Below the pieces are notes generated by a model. That model did no database searches. It was not told the DNA's origin and worked only from the letters and a program-made list of their open reading frames with translations. The translations under genes and the position numbers were made by a program. A DNA stretch of 64,000 nucleotides, taken from NCBI RefSeq assembly GCF_010731535.1, contig NZ_AP022581.1:1559952-1623951 (forward strand), in the 5' to 3' direction. This stretch comes from Mycobacterium lacus (GTDB lineage Bacteria > Actinomycetota > Actinomycetes > Mycobacteriales > Mycobacteriaceae). Below, in pieces: positions 36,232 to 52,020 of the stretch (position 1 is its first letter; each line of letters starts with the position of its first letter).

Positions 36232-36650
36232 AGCTGCGAAGCCTTGTCCACGTAACAGGGCCGTCGCGTGCGCCGAACCCAACAGCGGCGAATGGGATGA
36301 CCGGCAATACGACCATCCTTCGGCTGAATCCCCGAGTCGTCCCTCGAGCGCCACCACCTCGCCGTCCACGACGAACCGGCGGGTGCGCTGGGCGGCGAGC
36401 GCGTCAACAAGCTCAGGGTAGTTCCGTTGAGCGGCTGGCGATTCCGCGACAACAGCCGCACCCGGTCGCCGTCGCGAAACGCCAGGCAGCGCATCCCGTC
36501 GAACTTGTGCAACTTGTGCTCGCAGATCCGGCGCGGGTCGGAAAACCGCTTCCCGGTCAGCGTCGCCAGCGGGGAGTTCGCCAATCGGGCAGCGGCTCGT
36601 CGTGCAGCGCCGCGCGCACCGCGCAGGCAGGCCTGCGAGATCCGTCATGA
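36220..36650 (-). pseudogene. ATP-dependent DNA ligase remnant
   Basis: Two minus-strand frames together resemble the start of a LigC/LigD-type ATP-dependent ligase: PLATLTGKRFSDPRRICEHK with the candidate adenylated Lys, CLAFRDGDRVRLLSRNRQPL, then a frameshift to YPELVDALAAQ and RRFVVDGEVVALEG. The nucleotidyltransferase motifs break off shortly after VVALEG, and the OB-fold is missing. The expected E-K-L-D-G motif is disturbed (EHKLHKFDG). It lies next to the VapBC insertion. Confidence 0.7.
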
Positions 36651-36735
36651 CAGTCCATCCAGGACGCGGCCGGACAACACCGACTCGGGAATACGAGCAC
36701 GCCGTCGATTTCAAAGACGAAACGCATCGTGGTCA

Positions 36736-37191
36736 CTAAACGCCGGCTGGTGCTGCCCCGCGCCAGGTGACTTTCATCCCCTTGCCCGCTAGCCAGCGGG
36801 ATAGGTCATAGTCGTTGCGGGCCAGGCCGTCGACCGCGTCGACGGCGCGCCGCACCGCCCGCTGGGCGACCTCGGGGGTCAACAGGCCGTGCCGGACGGC
36901 GTCGAGCAGCTCGTCGACGTCAGCCAGTTCCGCGCGGCTGCCGGTGCGAACCTCGATGTCGAGGTAGTGGTCTTCGGAACGCCATACGGTCTCCCCAGGT
37001 GTGTATTCGCCCACGTCGAGGTAGTAGTCGTGGTCGCGTTCATGGCCCGGATTGAAGTGAAAAACGGTGGCGCGCAAGCCCAACGACGGCAGCAACCACG
37101 ACTCGAGGTAGTGGAACTGGGCCCGGCCGGGAGTGGGCCGCGCCAGGTAGAGCCCCCACGGGTGCACCGCGTACTCGTCGACGGCCCGCAC
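36736..37191 (-). CDS. DUF402 protein
   Basis: This 151-residue protein has the DUF402 core: GLYLARPTPGRAQFHYLES, FHFNPG, YYLDVGEY, DHYLDIEVRTG and the conserved acid near DVDELLDAV. DUF402 proteins include nucleoside phosphatases and RNA-linked factors; the exact role here is unknown. GTG 37191 is the first standard start. The frame is open 24 codons further up, to about 37263, and encodes PPKHETFDLIARTNTDPKG, which fits the family's first strand, but that stretch has no ATG, GTG or TTG. Confidence 0.82.
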   Translation of the reverse strand: MRAVDEYAVHPWGLYLARPTPGRAQFHYLESWLLPSLGLRATVFHFNPGHERDHDYYLDVGEYTPGETVWRSEDHYLDIEVRTGSRAELADVDELLDAVRHGLLTPEVAQRAVRRAVDAVDGLARNDYDLSRWLAGKGMKVTWRGAAPAGV

Positions 37192-37330
37192 GATGCCCTT
37201 CGGATCGGTGTTGGTGCGGGCGATGAGGTCGAACGTTTCATGCTTCGGTGGGTGGATGACCCGACACTACCGGCACCTACGGTGACCCGGACGCGGACCC
37301 GCCACGGTAGGTTCTCGGTCGCGACGCCGG

Positions 37331-37353
37331 ATGTCGGTGCCTGGTTCTACCCT
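37331..37353 (+). promoter_or_regulatory. PafBC-type (RecA-independent) damage promoter of uvrB
   Basis: ATGTCGGTG (37331-37339), exactly 8 bases, then TACCCT (37348-37353) matches the mycobacterial RecA-independent consensus TTGTCRGTG-N8-TANNNT except the first base. The start ATG lies 7 bases after the -10, so the message would be leaderless. Confidence 0.65.
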
Positions 37354-37360
37354 GGTTGGC

Positions 37361-39511
<2,151 letters not shown>

Positions 39512-39537
39512 CGCGGCCAGCGACGCCCGTTACCCCA

Positions 39538-39543
39538 TACGGT
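39538..39543 (+). promoter_or_regulatory. -10 box of the MFS gene, leaderless
   Basis: TACGGT lies 6 bases before GTG 39550, just after the uvrB stop at 39511, which points to a separate leaderless promoter for the transporter. Confidence 0.4.
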
Positions 39544-39549
39544 GTAGCT

Positions 39550-40956
39550 GTGACCGAAACGGCGCGAGAGACGGGCAGTTGGCGTGAGCTGCTGGGTAGA
39601 CATCCGGGGACGTCGATTGTGCTGGCCGGTGGCGTTGCGCTGTATGCGACCAACGAGTTTCTGACCATCAGCCTGCTCCCCAGCGCCATCGTCGAGATCG
39701 GTGGCGGCACGCTGTATGCCTGGGTGACGACCCTGTATCTGGTCGGGTCGGTGGTCGCCGCGACGACGGTCAACCCGATGCTGCTGCGCGTCGGCGCGCG
39801 CTCGTCGTATCTGATGGGGCTGGCCGTCTTTGGTGTCGCCAGCCTGGTGTGCGCGGTGGCGCCGAGCATGGAGGTGCTGGTAGCCGGACGCACCCTGCAG
39901 GGGCTGGCCGGCGGCCTGCTGGCCGGGCTGGGCTACGCGCTCATCAACGCCGCCCTGCCCCACTCGCTGTGGACCCGCGGCTCGGCGCTGGTGTCGGCGA
40001 TGTGGGGGGTCGCAACCTTGATCGGGCCCGCCATGGGCGGGCTGTTCGCGCAGTTCGGGCTGTGGCGCTGGGCATTTGGCGCCATGGTGATCTTCGCCGC
40101 GCTCATGGTCATATCGGTGGTGACCGTGCTGACCGTGGGTCGCGCCGGGCAGGGTGGCGCGAAGCCGGCGCACAAGGTGCCGGTCTGGTCGCTGCTGCTG
40201 ATGGGGGCCGCCGCGCTGGCAGTCAGTGTGGCCGAGCTGCCGCGCTACCTGGTGCAGACCGCCGGGCTGCTGGCCGCCGGCGCGCTGCTCGTCGGGATAT
40301 TCATAGTCGTCGACTGGCGGATGCATGCGGCGGTGTTGCCGCACAGCGTATTTGGGCCCGGACCGCTGAAATGGATCTACCTGACGATGTCGGTCCAGAT
40401 GGTCGCTGCCATGGTGGTCACCTACGTGCCGCTGTTTGGTCAGCGACTGGGACACCTGACGCCGGTGGCGGCCGGATTTCTGGGCGCGGCGATCGCGATT
40501 GGGTGGACGTTGAGCGAGATCGCCAGCGCAGTGCTGAACAACATACGAGTCATCGGGCATGTGATCGCGGCCGCACCGCTGGTGATGGCAACGGGTCTGG
40601 CCCTGGCCGCGGCCACCCAGCGCGTCGACGCCCCCGTCGGGATTGTCGCGCTCTGGGCGCTTGGGTTGCTGATCACCGGGGTCGGCATCGGCATGGCCTG
40701 GCCGCATCTGGCTGTGCGTGCGATGGACTCCGTCGACGACCCTGCCGAGAGCAGCGCGGCGGCCGCGGCGATCAACATCGTTCAGTTGATATCGGCGGCT
40801 TTCGGCGCCGGGCTGGCCGGCGTGGTGGTCAACACGGCCAGGGGCGGCGACGCGGCCGAAGCCCGCTGGCTGTACTCGGTATTCGCCGTCCTGGCCGCTG
40901 TCGGCGTCATTGCGTCCTACCAGGCGACGCACCGCGACCGTCGCTCACCGCGTTGA
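39550..40956 (+). CDS. MFS drug-efflux type transporter (Rv1634 type)
   Basis: This 468-residue protein has 13-14 hydrophobic helices and the size of a DHA2-like major facilitator exporter. Membrane proteins of this kind use proton gradient to expel drugs or lipids. Typical segments are LAGGVALYATNEFLTISLLP in helix 1 and GRTLQGLAGGLLAGLGYALI in helix 4 to 5. The GTG start has a -10 box at leaderless distance. Its end overlaps the convergent glycosyltransferase by 12 bp. The substrate is unknown. Confidence 0.88.
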   Translation: MTETARETGSWRELLGRHPGTSIVLAGGVALYATNEFLTISLLPSAIVEIGGGTLYAWVTTLYLVGSVVAATTVNPMLLRVGARSSYLMGLAVFGVASLVCAVAPSMEVLVAGRTLQGLAGGLLAGLGYALINAALPHSLWTRGSALVSAMWGVATLIGPAMGGLFAQFGLWRWAFGAMVIFAALMVISVVTVLTVGRAGQGGAKPAHKVPVWSLLLMGAAALAVSVAELPRYLVQTAGLLAAGALLVGIFIVVDWRMHAAVLPHSVFGPGPLKWIYLTMSVQMVAAMVVTYVPLFGQRLGHLTPVAAGFLGAAIAIGWTLSEIASAVLNNIRVIGHVIAAAPLVMATGLALAAATQRVDAPVGIVALWALGLLITGVGIGMAWPHLAVRAMDSVDDPAESSAAAAAINIVQLISAAFGAGLAGVVVNTARGGDAAEARWLYSVFAVLAAVGVIASYQATHRDRRSPR

Positions 40957-42546
40957 TCTGACGACCTGCGAATAGTGGAATTGCCACCGCTCGACAATGC
41001 GAAAGCCGAGGTAGCTCGGAAATTTGTAGGCAGGCGTGCGCCCGAAAGCGTTTCCCGGCGACAAGGATTGGCCGACTTGATGATCGGGCAGTGACTTATC
41101 GCGACCAGAGATCGTCCACAACGTCGGGCATTTGTTGATCTTGGCCGTCGTCAGCCACACCGCGACGTGACCGTCCCACAGCGCGCCGACCCTGGGGCCG
41201 TAGAAACCGCGCTCGACATCGATCAGCGACCGGAAGGCCGCCGGCCGCGTGGCCAACAGCGCGCGGATCGGCCCGGGCTTCCAGGACACGGTGTTGTCGA
41301 CCAGTAGACAGTCCCCGGGCGCGGCATGGGCGCTGATCACGTCGGCCACCTGGCTGTAGTCCCAGCCCTCTTTGGCATACGGGCTCCGCTGTGTGAACAG
41401 GTAATTCGGAAGCGCCGCGACGGCGAAGAGCACCAGGACGGTGCCGATGATCCACGGCTTGCGGGCGATCGTGACGATGCAGGCCGCCAGCACGACGGCC
41501 GCGGCCGGGGCGGTCAGGATGAGGTAGCGCGGGTAGTAGATCGGCTCGACGATCGCCGAGTAGATCAGGACGGCGGCGGTGGGAATGACGATCCATGCGG
41601 CACTCGCCAGCAACAGGCGCCGGATTTCGCCATCGGGATTCGGCGCCCCGGCCCGACGAGATGTGGTCGCGACAACGATGGCGCCGACGACCGTTAGCCC
41701 GGCCAGGATGGCGAACGCAACGCTGTGATCGAAATACTGCCGGTGCACGACGTCGAGGAAGATGTTCCTGTTCAGTCCCGCAATCCAGCCGACCTGCCAC
41801 ACCTGGCCGTGGGCGAACAACATGAACGGCGTCATGGCCCCGATCGCCCCGGCGGAGGCGACGGCCCACCAGGCCACGGGGGACCTCCCAGATTTCCCGG
41901 GGGCCAGCACCGGCAGCATCGCGGCGTAGACCAGCACCAGCAGCACCAGGTTGATACTCACCAAGATCGACAGCATCAACGTCAGCGCGTAGAGCAGCCA
42001 CAGCCACGGGTTGTTGCGCCGCACCGCGGCGACGAACAACACGGTCAGCCAGGCGGCGGCGGTCGCCTCCAGGGCGTACGGGCGGGCTTCGATCCCGGCC
42101 CAGGTCACCCGGGGCAGCATGGCGAAAACCGCGCCCGCGCACAACGCGGTGCCCCGCCCCGAAGGTGCCAACTGTTTGGTGAAAACCACGACCCCGGCGG
42201 CGGCGCCCCCAATGGCCAGAGCGCTGGGAACCCGCGACCAGAATTCCGTCGGTGGAAATATCGCGAACCAGCCGTGCATCAGCAGGTAGTAAAAGCCGTG
42301 CACCGCGTCGATATGGCCGAGCAGGTTCCACAGCTCCGGCAACGTCCGGCTGGCAGCGGCGGAAATGGTCGCACCCTCGTCGAACCACAACGATGGCCTG
42401 CTCGCCCAGGCGCCGCCGATGACCGTGGCCAGCACGGCGATCGCCAGCGGATCGAGCCGCCGGCCGCGGCGGCGCGCGGGCGCGAACTCGTCGGCGTGGC
42501 CCTCAGGACCCGAGCGAGGCCGCTTGTCAAGGGTCGAAACAGCCAT
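40945..42546 (-). CDS. GT-C membrane mannosyltransferase (Rv1635c type)
   Basis: This 533-residue polytopic protein has about 10-11 membrane helices and a GT-C acidic loop after the first helix: SLWFDEGATISAAAS with the Asp-Glu pair. The Rv1635c protein (CapA) adds the first mannose of the caps on lipoarabinomannan, using a polyprenyl-phosphate sugar donor at the outer face of the membrane. A soluble C-terminal domain of about 130 residues follows. ATG 42546 was chosen over upstream in-frame codons that run into the intergenic region. Confidence 0.88.
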   Translation of the reverse strand: MAVSTLDKRPRSGPEGHADEFAPARRRGRRLDPLAIAVLATVIGGAWASRPSLWFDEGATISAAASRTLPELWNLLGHIDAVHGFYYLLMHGWFAIFPPTEFWSRVPSALAIGGAAAGVVVFTKQLAPSGRGTALCAGAVFAMLPRVTWAGIEARPYALEATAAAWLTVLFVAAVRRNNPWLWLLYALTLMLSILVSINLVLLVLVYAAMLPVLAPGKSGRSPVAWWAVASAGAIGAMTPFMLFAHGQVWQVGWIAGLNRNIFLDVVHRQYFDHSVAFAILAGLTVVGAIVVATTSRRAGAPNPDGEIRRLLLASAAWIVIPTAAVLIYSAIVEPIYYPRYLILTAPAAAVVLAACIVTIARKPWIIGTVLVLFAVAALPNYLFTQRSPYAKEGWDYSQVADVISAHAAPGDCLLVDNTVSWKPGPIRALLATRPAAFRSLIDVERGFYGPRVGALWDGHVAVWLTTAKINKCPTLWTISGRDKSLPDHQVGQSLSPGNAFGRTPAYKFPSYLGFRIVERWQFHYSQVVRSTR

Positions 42547-42857
42547 GATGCTTGTCACTGTAGGGTCCACGCGATGAGCCTGGTCACCAGGTATGCGGCC
42601 GGCGGATATCCGGCCGGGGGGCGGATGGTTAGCATGCCGCCCGTGCGTTGTGCGAAAGGTATTGTGCTGCAAGCCTTTCAGTGTGGGGCGGGAGCCTGGG
42701 ACCGGGGTGCCACCGAGATTACTGTCCGATTCGCTCGACCTGACCGGGCCAAACGCGGGTTGCGCCACGCGGTCGCCGTGTGGTTAATCTGAGCCATCTT
42801 TGTCCGGCAACGCGATACTGTCTGGGGTTGGCGTAGCAACCGACACTGGGAGGGTAA
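42547..42857. other. Intergenic region between glycosyltransferase and stress-protein genes
   Basis: This 311-bp divergent region contains no gene I can support. A TACTGT box at 42816-42821 could be the -10 of the universal stress gene, which has a strong GGGAGGG ribosome site at 42848-42854. The rest shows no named signal. Confidence 0.5.
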
Positions 42858-43298
42858 ATGGGCGCCTATCGGACCGTTGTGGTCGGAACCGACGGATCTG
42901 ACTCGTCGATGCGTGCGGTAGACCGGGCAGCGCAGATCGCCGGGGCGGATGCCACGTTGATCATCGCGTCGGCGTACCTGCCACACCACGACGACGCTCG
43001 AGCCGCCGACATCCTCAAGGACGAAAGCTACAAGGTCACCGGCACCGCCCCGATCTACGAGATCCTGCACGACGCCAAGGAGCGGGCACACAACGCCGGA
43101 GCAAAAAACGTCGAGGAGCGAGCGATTGTCGGCGCCCCGGTCGACGCCCTGGTGAACCTCGCCGAGGAAGCGAAAGCGGATCTGCTGGTGGTCGGCAACG
43201 TCGGTCTGAGCACCATCGCGGGACGGCTCCTGGGATCCGTGCCGGCCAACGTCTCGCGGCGGGCGAAGGTTGACGTGCTGATCGTGCACACCACCTGA
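42858..43298 (+). CDS. Universal stress protein, cAMP-binding type (Rv1636)
   Basis: This 146-residue single-domain USP has the nucleotide-binding pattern: VVVGTDGSDSS at the first strand and VGNVGLSTIAGRLLGSVPANV with the G-x2-G-x9-G(S) loop. Rv1636 of M. tuberculosis, which matches in size and place, is an abundant protein that binds cAMP. This fits the three adenylyl cyclases in the window and suggests it buffers cAMP. A GGGAGGG site precedes ATG. Confidence 0.95.
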   Translation: MGAYRTVVVGTDGSDSSMRAVDRAAQIAGADATLIIASAYLPHHDDARAADILKDESYKVTGTAPIYEILHDAKERAHNAGAKNVEERAIVGAPVDALVNLAEEAKADLLVVGNVGLSTIAGRLLGSVPANVSRRAKVDVLIVHTT

Positions 43299-43380
43299 TC
43301 GCACGGCCAGGCTTGACTCGCGAGCCCGGGTGGTTACCGCCGTTGGGTTCGGCGTGGCGGCGAGCTCCGGTCCCCCCGCG

Positions 43381-44058
43381 TCACCAGCCTCGGTCGCGCC
43401 ATTCGTCGAGATGCGGACGCTCCGTACCCAGGGTTGTGTCGTCTCCATGTCCCGGATAGACGACGGTGTCGTCACCGAATCGATCAAAGATCTTCGACTT
43501 CACACCCGTGAAGAGCGACTCGAAGTCTGCCGATTTGGCGGTCCGTCCGACGCCCCCCGGGAACAAGCAGTCGCCGGTGAACAAGTGGGTCACGTCGTCG
43601 GTCGCGGGGCCGCCCATCGCTAGCGCGATCGATCCTGGGGTGTGGCCGCGCAGGTGGATCACGTCGAACGTCAGCTCGCCGATCTGCACGGTGTCGCCCC
43701 CCGCCAGCAAACGATCCGGCTTGACCGGCAGCGGGCCGGCGTCGATCGCGTGGGCGGCGGTGGGCGCGCCGGTGGCCTCGGCCACCGCCGCCAGCGCCTG
43801 CCAGTGATCGAAGTGCTGATGGCTGGTCACGATCAGCGACAGCTTCGGGGCATAACGCCGAATCAGGTCGATGAGGAGCCCAGCGTCGTTGGCGGCGTCG
43901 ATCAGAAGTGTTTCTCCGGTCTCGGAACACGTCACCAGGTAGGCGTTGTTGTCCATCGGGCCCACCGACGCCTTGACGATGGTTGCGCCGGGCAGGGTGC
44001 GACGAGCCGCGGTGCCCGGTTCGACGTGTCCGGTGTAATTGTCATCGACGGTAGCCAT
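43381..44058 (-). CDS. Metallo-beta-lactamase fold hydrolase (glyoxalase II-like)
   Basis: This 225-residue protein has the binuclear metal signature THx: SHQHFDHW (His-x-His-x-Asp-His), LRGHTPGS, the bridging Asp in [10 protein letters not shown] and the last His in YPGHGDD. This is the glyoxalase II/persulfide dioxygenase-like subclass, with a wide range of substrates, so the reaction is not fixed. ATG 44058 is divergent from uvrA, leaving 82 bp between the starts. It may be shorter than its M. tuberculosis counterpart at the N-terminus. Confidence 0.9.
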   Translation of the reverse strand: MATVDDNYTGHVEPGTAARRTLPGATIVKASVGPMDNNAYLVTCSETGETLLIDAANDAGLLIDLIRRYAPKLSLIVTSHQHFDHWQALAAVAEATGAPTAAHAIDAGPLPVKPDRLLAGGDTVQIGELTFDVIHLRGHTPGSIALAMGGPATDDVTHLFTGDCLFPGGVGRTAKSADFESLFTGVKSKIFDRFGDDTVVYPGHGDDTTLGTERPHLDEWRDRGW

Positions 44059-44086
44059 AGCGGTCAGGTTACTGGCCCCCGGAGGC

Positions 44087-44109
44087 TTGTCGGTAGGGCC
44101 ACATAGCAT
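44087..44109 (+). promoter_or_regulatory. PafBC-type (RecA-independent) damage promoter of uvrA
   Basis: TTGTCGGTA (44087-44095), 8 bases, then TAGCAT (44104-44109) match the RecA-independent mycobacterial damage consensus TTGTCRGTG-N8-TANNNT except the last base of the first box. The expected start of transcription, near 44116, leaves a short leader of about 25 bases with AAGGA at 44131-44135. Confidence 0.7.
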
Positions 44110-44140
44110 GGGAGCGAGCTTCGTTTGTGGAAGGATCCGA

Positions 44141-47065
<2,925 letters not shown>

Positions 47066-47113
47066 CCGGCACGCGCGCAGCGAGCCTGCGGTCACGGCAT
47101 CGAGACCGCGCGC

Positions 47114-47144
47114 AGGGCGGGGATTAAGCGAATCTGCCCGCCCT
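47114..47144. terminator. Hairpin after uvrA
   Basis: AGGGCGGG (47114-47121) and CCCGCCCT (47137-47144) form an 8-bp stem with a 15-base loop, 49 bp after uvrA. It probably ends the uvrA message. The 254-bp gap contains no gene I can support. Confidence 0.5.
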
Positions 47145-47285
47145 CACCGCGGACTCGTTCAGTTTCATCGGGGCCATGCTGCCACGCTACGGTGGCCGCG
47201 CGGCTTTTGCCGGCGGTTATCTGCCCGCGGTGTTGACCCGCTGAGCCGGGGCGGGAGCGCCCGCGGGAACCCGCCCGCCGCGCGC

Positions 47286-47323
47286 CTAGTCCGAAGTTGC
47301 GGCGTGCCGCAACTTCGGACTAG
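47286..47323. terminator. 18-bp-arm hairpin overlapping the lysX stop
   Basis: CTAGTCCGAAGTTGCGGC (47286-47303) is perfectly complementary to 47306-47323 with a 2-base loop. The lysX stop codon (47320-47322) is inside the right arm. It sits at the convergent uvrA/lysX junction. Confidence 0.75.
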
Positions 47324-50300
47324 TGCGGCTTGGCCAGCGGAAACGGCAGGGTTTCGCGGATGCTGCGCCCGGTGATCAGCATGACCAACCGGTCGATGCC
47401 CAGCCCAAGACCACCCGTCGGCGGCATCGCGTATTCCATTGCTTGTAGAAAGTCCTCGTCGAGCTCCATCGCCTCGGGGTCGCCGCCGGCGGCAAGGAGG
47501 GACTGCTCGTGCAGACGGCGTCGCTGTTCCACCGGGTCGGTGAGTTCGCTGTAGGCGGTAGCCAGCTCGATGCCCCACGCCACCAGGTCCCAACGTTCGG
47601 CGACACCGCGTTTGCTGCGATGGGGTCGGGTCAGCGGCGACACCGACGTTGGGAAGTCGATGTAGAAGGTCGGTTTCTCGGTCCGGCCCTCGACCAGGCG
47701 CTCGTACAGCTCCAGCACCACCGCGCCGGCATCCCACTGTGCCCGGTAGGGAATGCGTGCGGCGTCGGACAACTTGCGGAGTTGTGTCAAGCCGGTGTCG
47801 GCGTCGATCTGTTCCCCCAGCGCTTCGGAAACCGCGTCATGCACCGTCTTGACCGGCCAGACACCGGAGATGTCGACCGGTGCGAGGCGGTCGTCGCCGT
47901 GTGGATCATCCTGCTGCCGGGGCCGCATCGCCGTGGGCGAACCGTTGGCGGCCTGGGCGGCGTTCTGGATGAGCTCGCGGCACCCGTCGAGCCAGACCAG
48001 GTAGTCGGCGTGCGCCTGATAGGCCTCCAGCAAGGTGAATTCGGGGTTGTGGCTGTAATCCACGCCCTCGTTGCGAAAGGCTCGACCTAGTTCGAACACC
48101 CGCTCCACGCCGCCGACGCACAGCCGCTTCAGGTAGAGCTCCGGCGCGATGCGCAAGAACAGGTCCATGTCATAGCTGTTGATATGGGTGACGAACGGGC
48201 GGGCGGCGGCTCCGCCGTGGATCTGTTGCAGGATCGGGGTTTCGACCTCGATGAATCCCTTGGCGAACAGCGTGTCCCTGACAGAACGCAACACGTTACT
48301 GCGGGCGGCGATCAGGTTCCGGGACTCGGTGTTAACCGCCAGGTCGACATAGCGGGTCCGCAGGCGGGCCTCCGGGTCGGTCAGCCCCTTCCACTTGTTG
48401 GGCAGCGGCCGCAGGCACTTACCGGTCAAGCGCCAGCTTCCGACGATCAACGATCGAGTTCCGTTTCTGCTCTGCCCCATGTGCCCGGTCACTTCGACCA
48501 GGTCACCGAGATCGATTGTCGCGTTGAAATCCGCGGCGCGGCCTTGTTCCAGGCGTGAATTGTCCAGCAGCACTTGCATTTCGCCGGACCAGTCGCGCAG
48601 TTGGGCGAACAACACACCGCCGTAGTTGCGTACCCGCAGGATGCGCCCGGACACCGAGACGGTTTCCCCGTCGTCGGCGTCCATCGCCTGTGCGACCGTG
48701 CGACTCGGCGGACGTCCCACCGGATAGGCGTCAACACCGTTGCCCTGCAGCTTCTCTAACTTGGCCAGCCGGACACGCACCTGCTCGGGCAGGTGGCGTC
48801 GGACAACGTCCGCACCGTTGAGGTCCGCTACCTGTAAGCGGCTCACGTCCGGCGCCGTGCCGTCGGGATGCAACAGGCCGGTAGCCACCAGCGGGGGCGG
48901 CACGGCCGGATGGTGGCCAGTGTGTACCTTGTCGCGCCGGCTGAACGGCAACACCAGAAAGCCTTCTGCGATCACCGAGGCGACCCCAACCTTGGGGATC
49001 AATCGGGCGTCCTCGTAGCAGGCGTAGCGGGGCACCCATTCCGGTTGGTATTTCTGGTTCGAGCGGTAGAGCGTCTCGATCTGCCACCACCGGGAGAAGA
49101 AAACCAACAGCCCTCGCCACAACCGGGCGATCGGGCCGGCCCCGAGTTGGGCGCCCTGCTCAAAGGCGGCCCGAAACATCGCGAAGTTCAGCGAGATGCG
49201 GTTGATGCCAAGGCTTTCGGCGTGCAGGGCGAGCTCGCTGACCATGAGCTCGATGGTGCCGTTGGGGGATTGCGGGGAACGGCGCATCACATCGAGGGAG
49301 ACACCGGTGGTGCCCCAGGGCACCAGCGACAGCAGAGCCACCACCTGGTGGTCGGGTTTAATCGCCTCCACCAGCAAGCAATCGGAGTCGGCCGGGTCGC
49401 CGAGCCGGCCCAGCGCCATCGAGAAGCCACGTTCGGTTTCGGTGTCGCGCCAGGCATCCGCGCGCTCGATGGTCTGCGCCATCTCGTCGCCGGAGATGTC
49501 GCGGTGGCGCCGGATGCGCACCGTCAGCCCGGCCCGGCGCGCCCGGGTCACGGCCTGGCGCACCCCGCGCATGTCGGGGCCGGACAATCTGAAATCGGCG
49601 GGGCGCAGGATGGCCTCGTCGCCCAGCTCGAGCGCGTTCAGGCCGGCTTCGCGATATGTCTGAGCCCCCTGTGAACTGGCGCCCATCACACCGGGTGACC
49701 AGCCGTAGGTTTGGCACAGCCGCAGCCATGCGTCGACCGCCTGGGGCCATGCTCGCGGGTCTCCGACCGGGTCACCGCTGGCCAGGCAGACACCGATCTC
49801 GACGCGGTAGGTGACGGCTGCACGTCCGCTGGGCGCGAACACCACCGACTTGTCGCGACGGGTGGCGAAGTAGCCCAGCGAGTCGTTTTTTCCCCACAAC
49901 TCGAGTAGGCCGCGGATCGCGGATTCGTCCTCCCCGGTCAGTGCGTTGTCGGCGCGCTGGGATTGGAACAGCACGATCGCGGCGGCAATCAAGGCAAAGG
50001 CGCCGAACAATCCGAAGATCGCGTTGAGGAACACGTGCGGTCTGCCCGTGAACAGGTCGGGGTCCGCTAGGGCGAATCCCATGACCCGGTTCGCCACGTA
50101 GGGCAATCGGTCTTGCGGCGCAAGCGATCCCGGGAACAGTTCGACCAGGCCCCAAGACGCCAGGATTCCAATGGCCCCGCCGGCACCCAGCACCGCGGCC
50201 GCCTTGAACAGCGCGCCTTTGCGGACCTTGGCCCAGAACTCCCGATAGCCCAACACCAGAAGGACGATCGCGATGATATGGACGGCAAATCCGAGATTTT

Positions 50301-50652
50301 CGCCGAAGCTCTGGGCGGCGGTGTTGCCACCGGCGGCGATCTCGGCGGCGTTCAACCCCGCGGCAAGGACCATGTTCCCGAGCAACAGTAGCCAGGCAAT
50401 GCGTTTTCGCGCGGTCAGAGCGGCGGCCAGCAATGCCAGCACGAACGACCACGCGAAGCTGGTGTCGGGGAAGTTGAACAGGTAGTCGTTGATGAATTCG
50501 CGGGGAACCTTAATGATCCACCGGACCAGCGGCGACACGCTCGCCAGCAACGACAGGGTGGCGATGACTCCGACAGTCCAGCCGGCCGCCGCGGGCACCC
50601 ACCGGTACCGGGAGGCCGGCCTGCTCTCCGGGCGAGACTTTGTGACTGTCAC
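47320..50652 (-). CDS. lysX: Lysyl-phosphatidylglycerol synthase / lysyl-tRNA synthetase LysX
   Basis: This 1110-residue bifunctional protein makes Lys-tRNA and moves lysine to phosphatidylglycerol, giving charge-based resistance to cationic peptides. Residues 1 to about 230 are membrane helices; about 240-560 is the MprF-like DUF2156 transferase; about 640-720 is an OB-fold ([15 protein letters not shown]); about 735-1110 is a class II LysRS core with motif 2 [20 protein letters not shown] and motif 3 [12 protein letters not shown]. The two halves match the fused LysX of M. tuberculosis. It is divergent from infC. Confidence 0.97.
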   Translation of the reverse strand: MTVTKSRPESRPASRYRWVPAAAGWTVGVIATLSLLASVSPLVRWIIKVPREFINDYLFNFPDTSFAWSFVLALLAAALTARKRIAWLLLLGNMVLAAGLNAAEIAAGGNTAAQSFGENLGFAVHIIAIVLLVLGYREFWAKVRKGALFKAAAVLGAGGAIGILASWGLVELFPGSLAPQDRLPYVANRVMGFALADPDLFTGRPHVFLNAIFGLFGAFALIAAAIVLFQSQRADNALTGEDESAIRGLLELWGKNDSLGYFATRRDKSVVFAPSGRAAVTYRVEIGVCLASGDPVGDPRAWPQAVDAWLRLCQTYGWSPGVMGASSQGAQTYREAGLNALELGDEAILRPADFRLSGPDMRGVRQAVTRARRAGLTVRIRRHRDISGDEMAQTIERADAWRDTETERGFSMALGRLGDPADSDCLLVEAIKPDHQVVALLSLVPWGTTGVSLDVMRRSPQSPNGTIELMVSELALHAESLGINRISLNFAMFRAAFEQGAQLGAGPIARLWRGLLVFFSRWWQIETLYRSNQKYQPEWVPRYACYEDARLIPKVGVASVIAEGFLVLPFSRRDKVHTGHHPAVPPPLVATGLLHPDGTAPDVSRLQVADLNGADVVRRHLPEQVRVRLAKLEKLQGNGVDAYPVGRPPSRTVAQAMDADDGETVSVSGRILRVRNYGGVLFAQLRDWSGEMQVLLDNSRLEQGRAADFNATIDLGDLVEVTGHMGQSRNGTRSLIVGSWRLTGKCLRPLPNKWKGLTDPEARLRTRYVDLAVNTESRNLIAARSNVLRSVRDTLFAKGFIEVETPILQQIHGGAAARPFVTHINSYDMDLFLRIAPELYLKRLCVGGVERVFELGRAFRNEGVDYSHNPEFTLLEAYQAHADYLVWLDGCRELIQNAAQAANGSPTAMRPRQQDDPHGDDRLAPVDISGVWPVKTVHDAVSEALGEQIDADTGLTQLRKLSDAARIPYRAQWDAGAVVLELYERLVEGRTEKPTFYIDFPTSVSPLTRPHRSKRGVAERWDLVAWGIELATAYSELTDPVEQRRRLHEQSLLAAGGDPEAMELDEDFLQAMEYAMPPTGGLGLGIDRLVMLITGRSIRETLPFPLAKPH

Positions 50653-50902
50653 AGACCGCGAGGATATTCCTCCAATCCGTGAAATGCCTGGCGTTGCTCC
50701 CTGTCCGTCGGATCGGTTTGGTGTGCATGGTGTGTGCGGGGGCCGCCGCCCGGTGCCGTTTGATATCGAGTTGACGCGGCAGGGCTGTTAGACTCACCTC
50801 TGCGACCATCCTGGCTAGCGCCAGGGACAGTAAGTGGAGTCCCACTCCCACCGCTGGCCACGAGAAGGTTTCAAGGCTTCGTCAAGGCCATACGGTCCGG
50901 TC

Positions 50903-51004
50903 ACAGGCATCTTGCAATGCCTGTTTTGCGCGTGGCGCGGGCGGCTTGAGCAAATTTGAGCCGCGATCGGTCGGCATTGGGCCCTGCTGGTGCAGGGCTT
51001 TTTT
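50903..51004 (+). ncRNA. Structured infC leader with intrinsic terminator
   Basis: Three hairpins precede infC: ACAGGCAT/ATGCCTGT (50903-50924), GCGGCT/AGCCGC (50941-50964) and GCCCTGC-TGGT-GCAGGGC followed by six T (50981-51004). The last is a classic Rho-independent terminator 95 bp before the infC start, so the operon is likely controlled by leader attenuation. The rest of the gap 50653-50902 shows no gene. Confidence 0.7.
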
Positions 51005-51098
51005 GCTGATGGCAGTGGTGTCTTCGCCGCTGATCCTGACGGGGCCGGGGCAGCGGTCGCGGGTGAAGATCACATAGCAGCCAACAAAGGGAGGCCCC

Positions 51099-51707
<609 letters not shown>

Positions 51708-51748
51708 CCTGACAGCGAGACCAGCAGAACCGAGAAATTAGAGGAAAC

Positions 51749-51943
51749 ATGCCCAAGGCCAAGACCCACAGCGGGGCGTCGAAGCGGTTCCGGCGCACCG
51801 GGACCGGCAAGATCGTCCGTCAGAAAGCTAACCGCCGGCATCTGCTCGAGCACAAGCCGACCAGGCGCACCCGGCGGCTGGACGGCCGCACGGTGGTGTC
51901 GGCCAACGACACCAAGCGGGTCAATTCGCTGCTGAACGGCTGA
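51749..51943 (+). CDS. rpmI: Ribosomal protein L35
   Basis: This 64-residue basic protein of the large subunit starts [20 protein letters not shown] and ends with [11 protein letters not shown], as typical for L35. It lies 41 bp after infC with AGAGGAAAC before ATG. It is part of the infC-rpmI-rplT operon. Confidence 0.97.
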   Translation: MPKAKTHSGASKRFRRTGTGKIVRQKANRRHLLEHKPTRRTRRLDGRTVVSANDTKRVNSLLNG

Positions 51944-52020
51944 CCGGCGCGCGGGACGACCACCTAGCGCCGGCTCCCGCCCTTACGACCAGTTACGTCT
52001 GAACGAGAGTAGGAACATCC

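Noticed and set aside
42800..42821. TTGTCC...TACTGT as a third PafBC-type promoter
   Set aside because: The spacing is 7 not 8 and the first box departs from the consensus at several bases.
47066..47319. Possible small gene between uvrA and lysX
   Set aside because: Only short frames broken by two strong hairpins; no start signal or domain.
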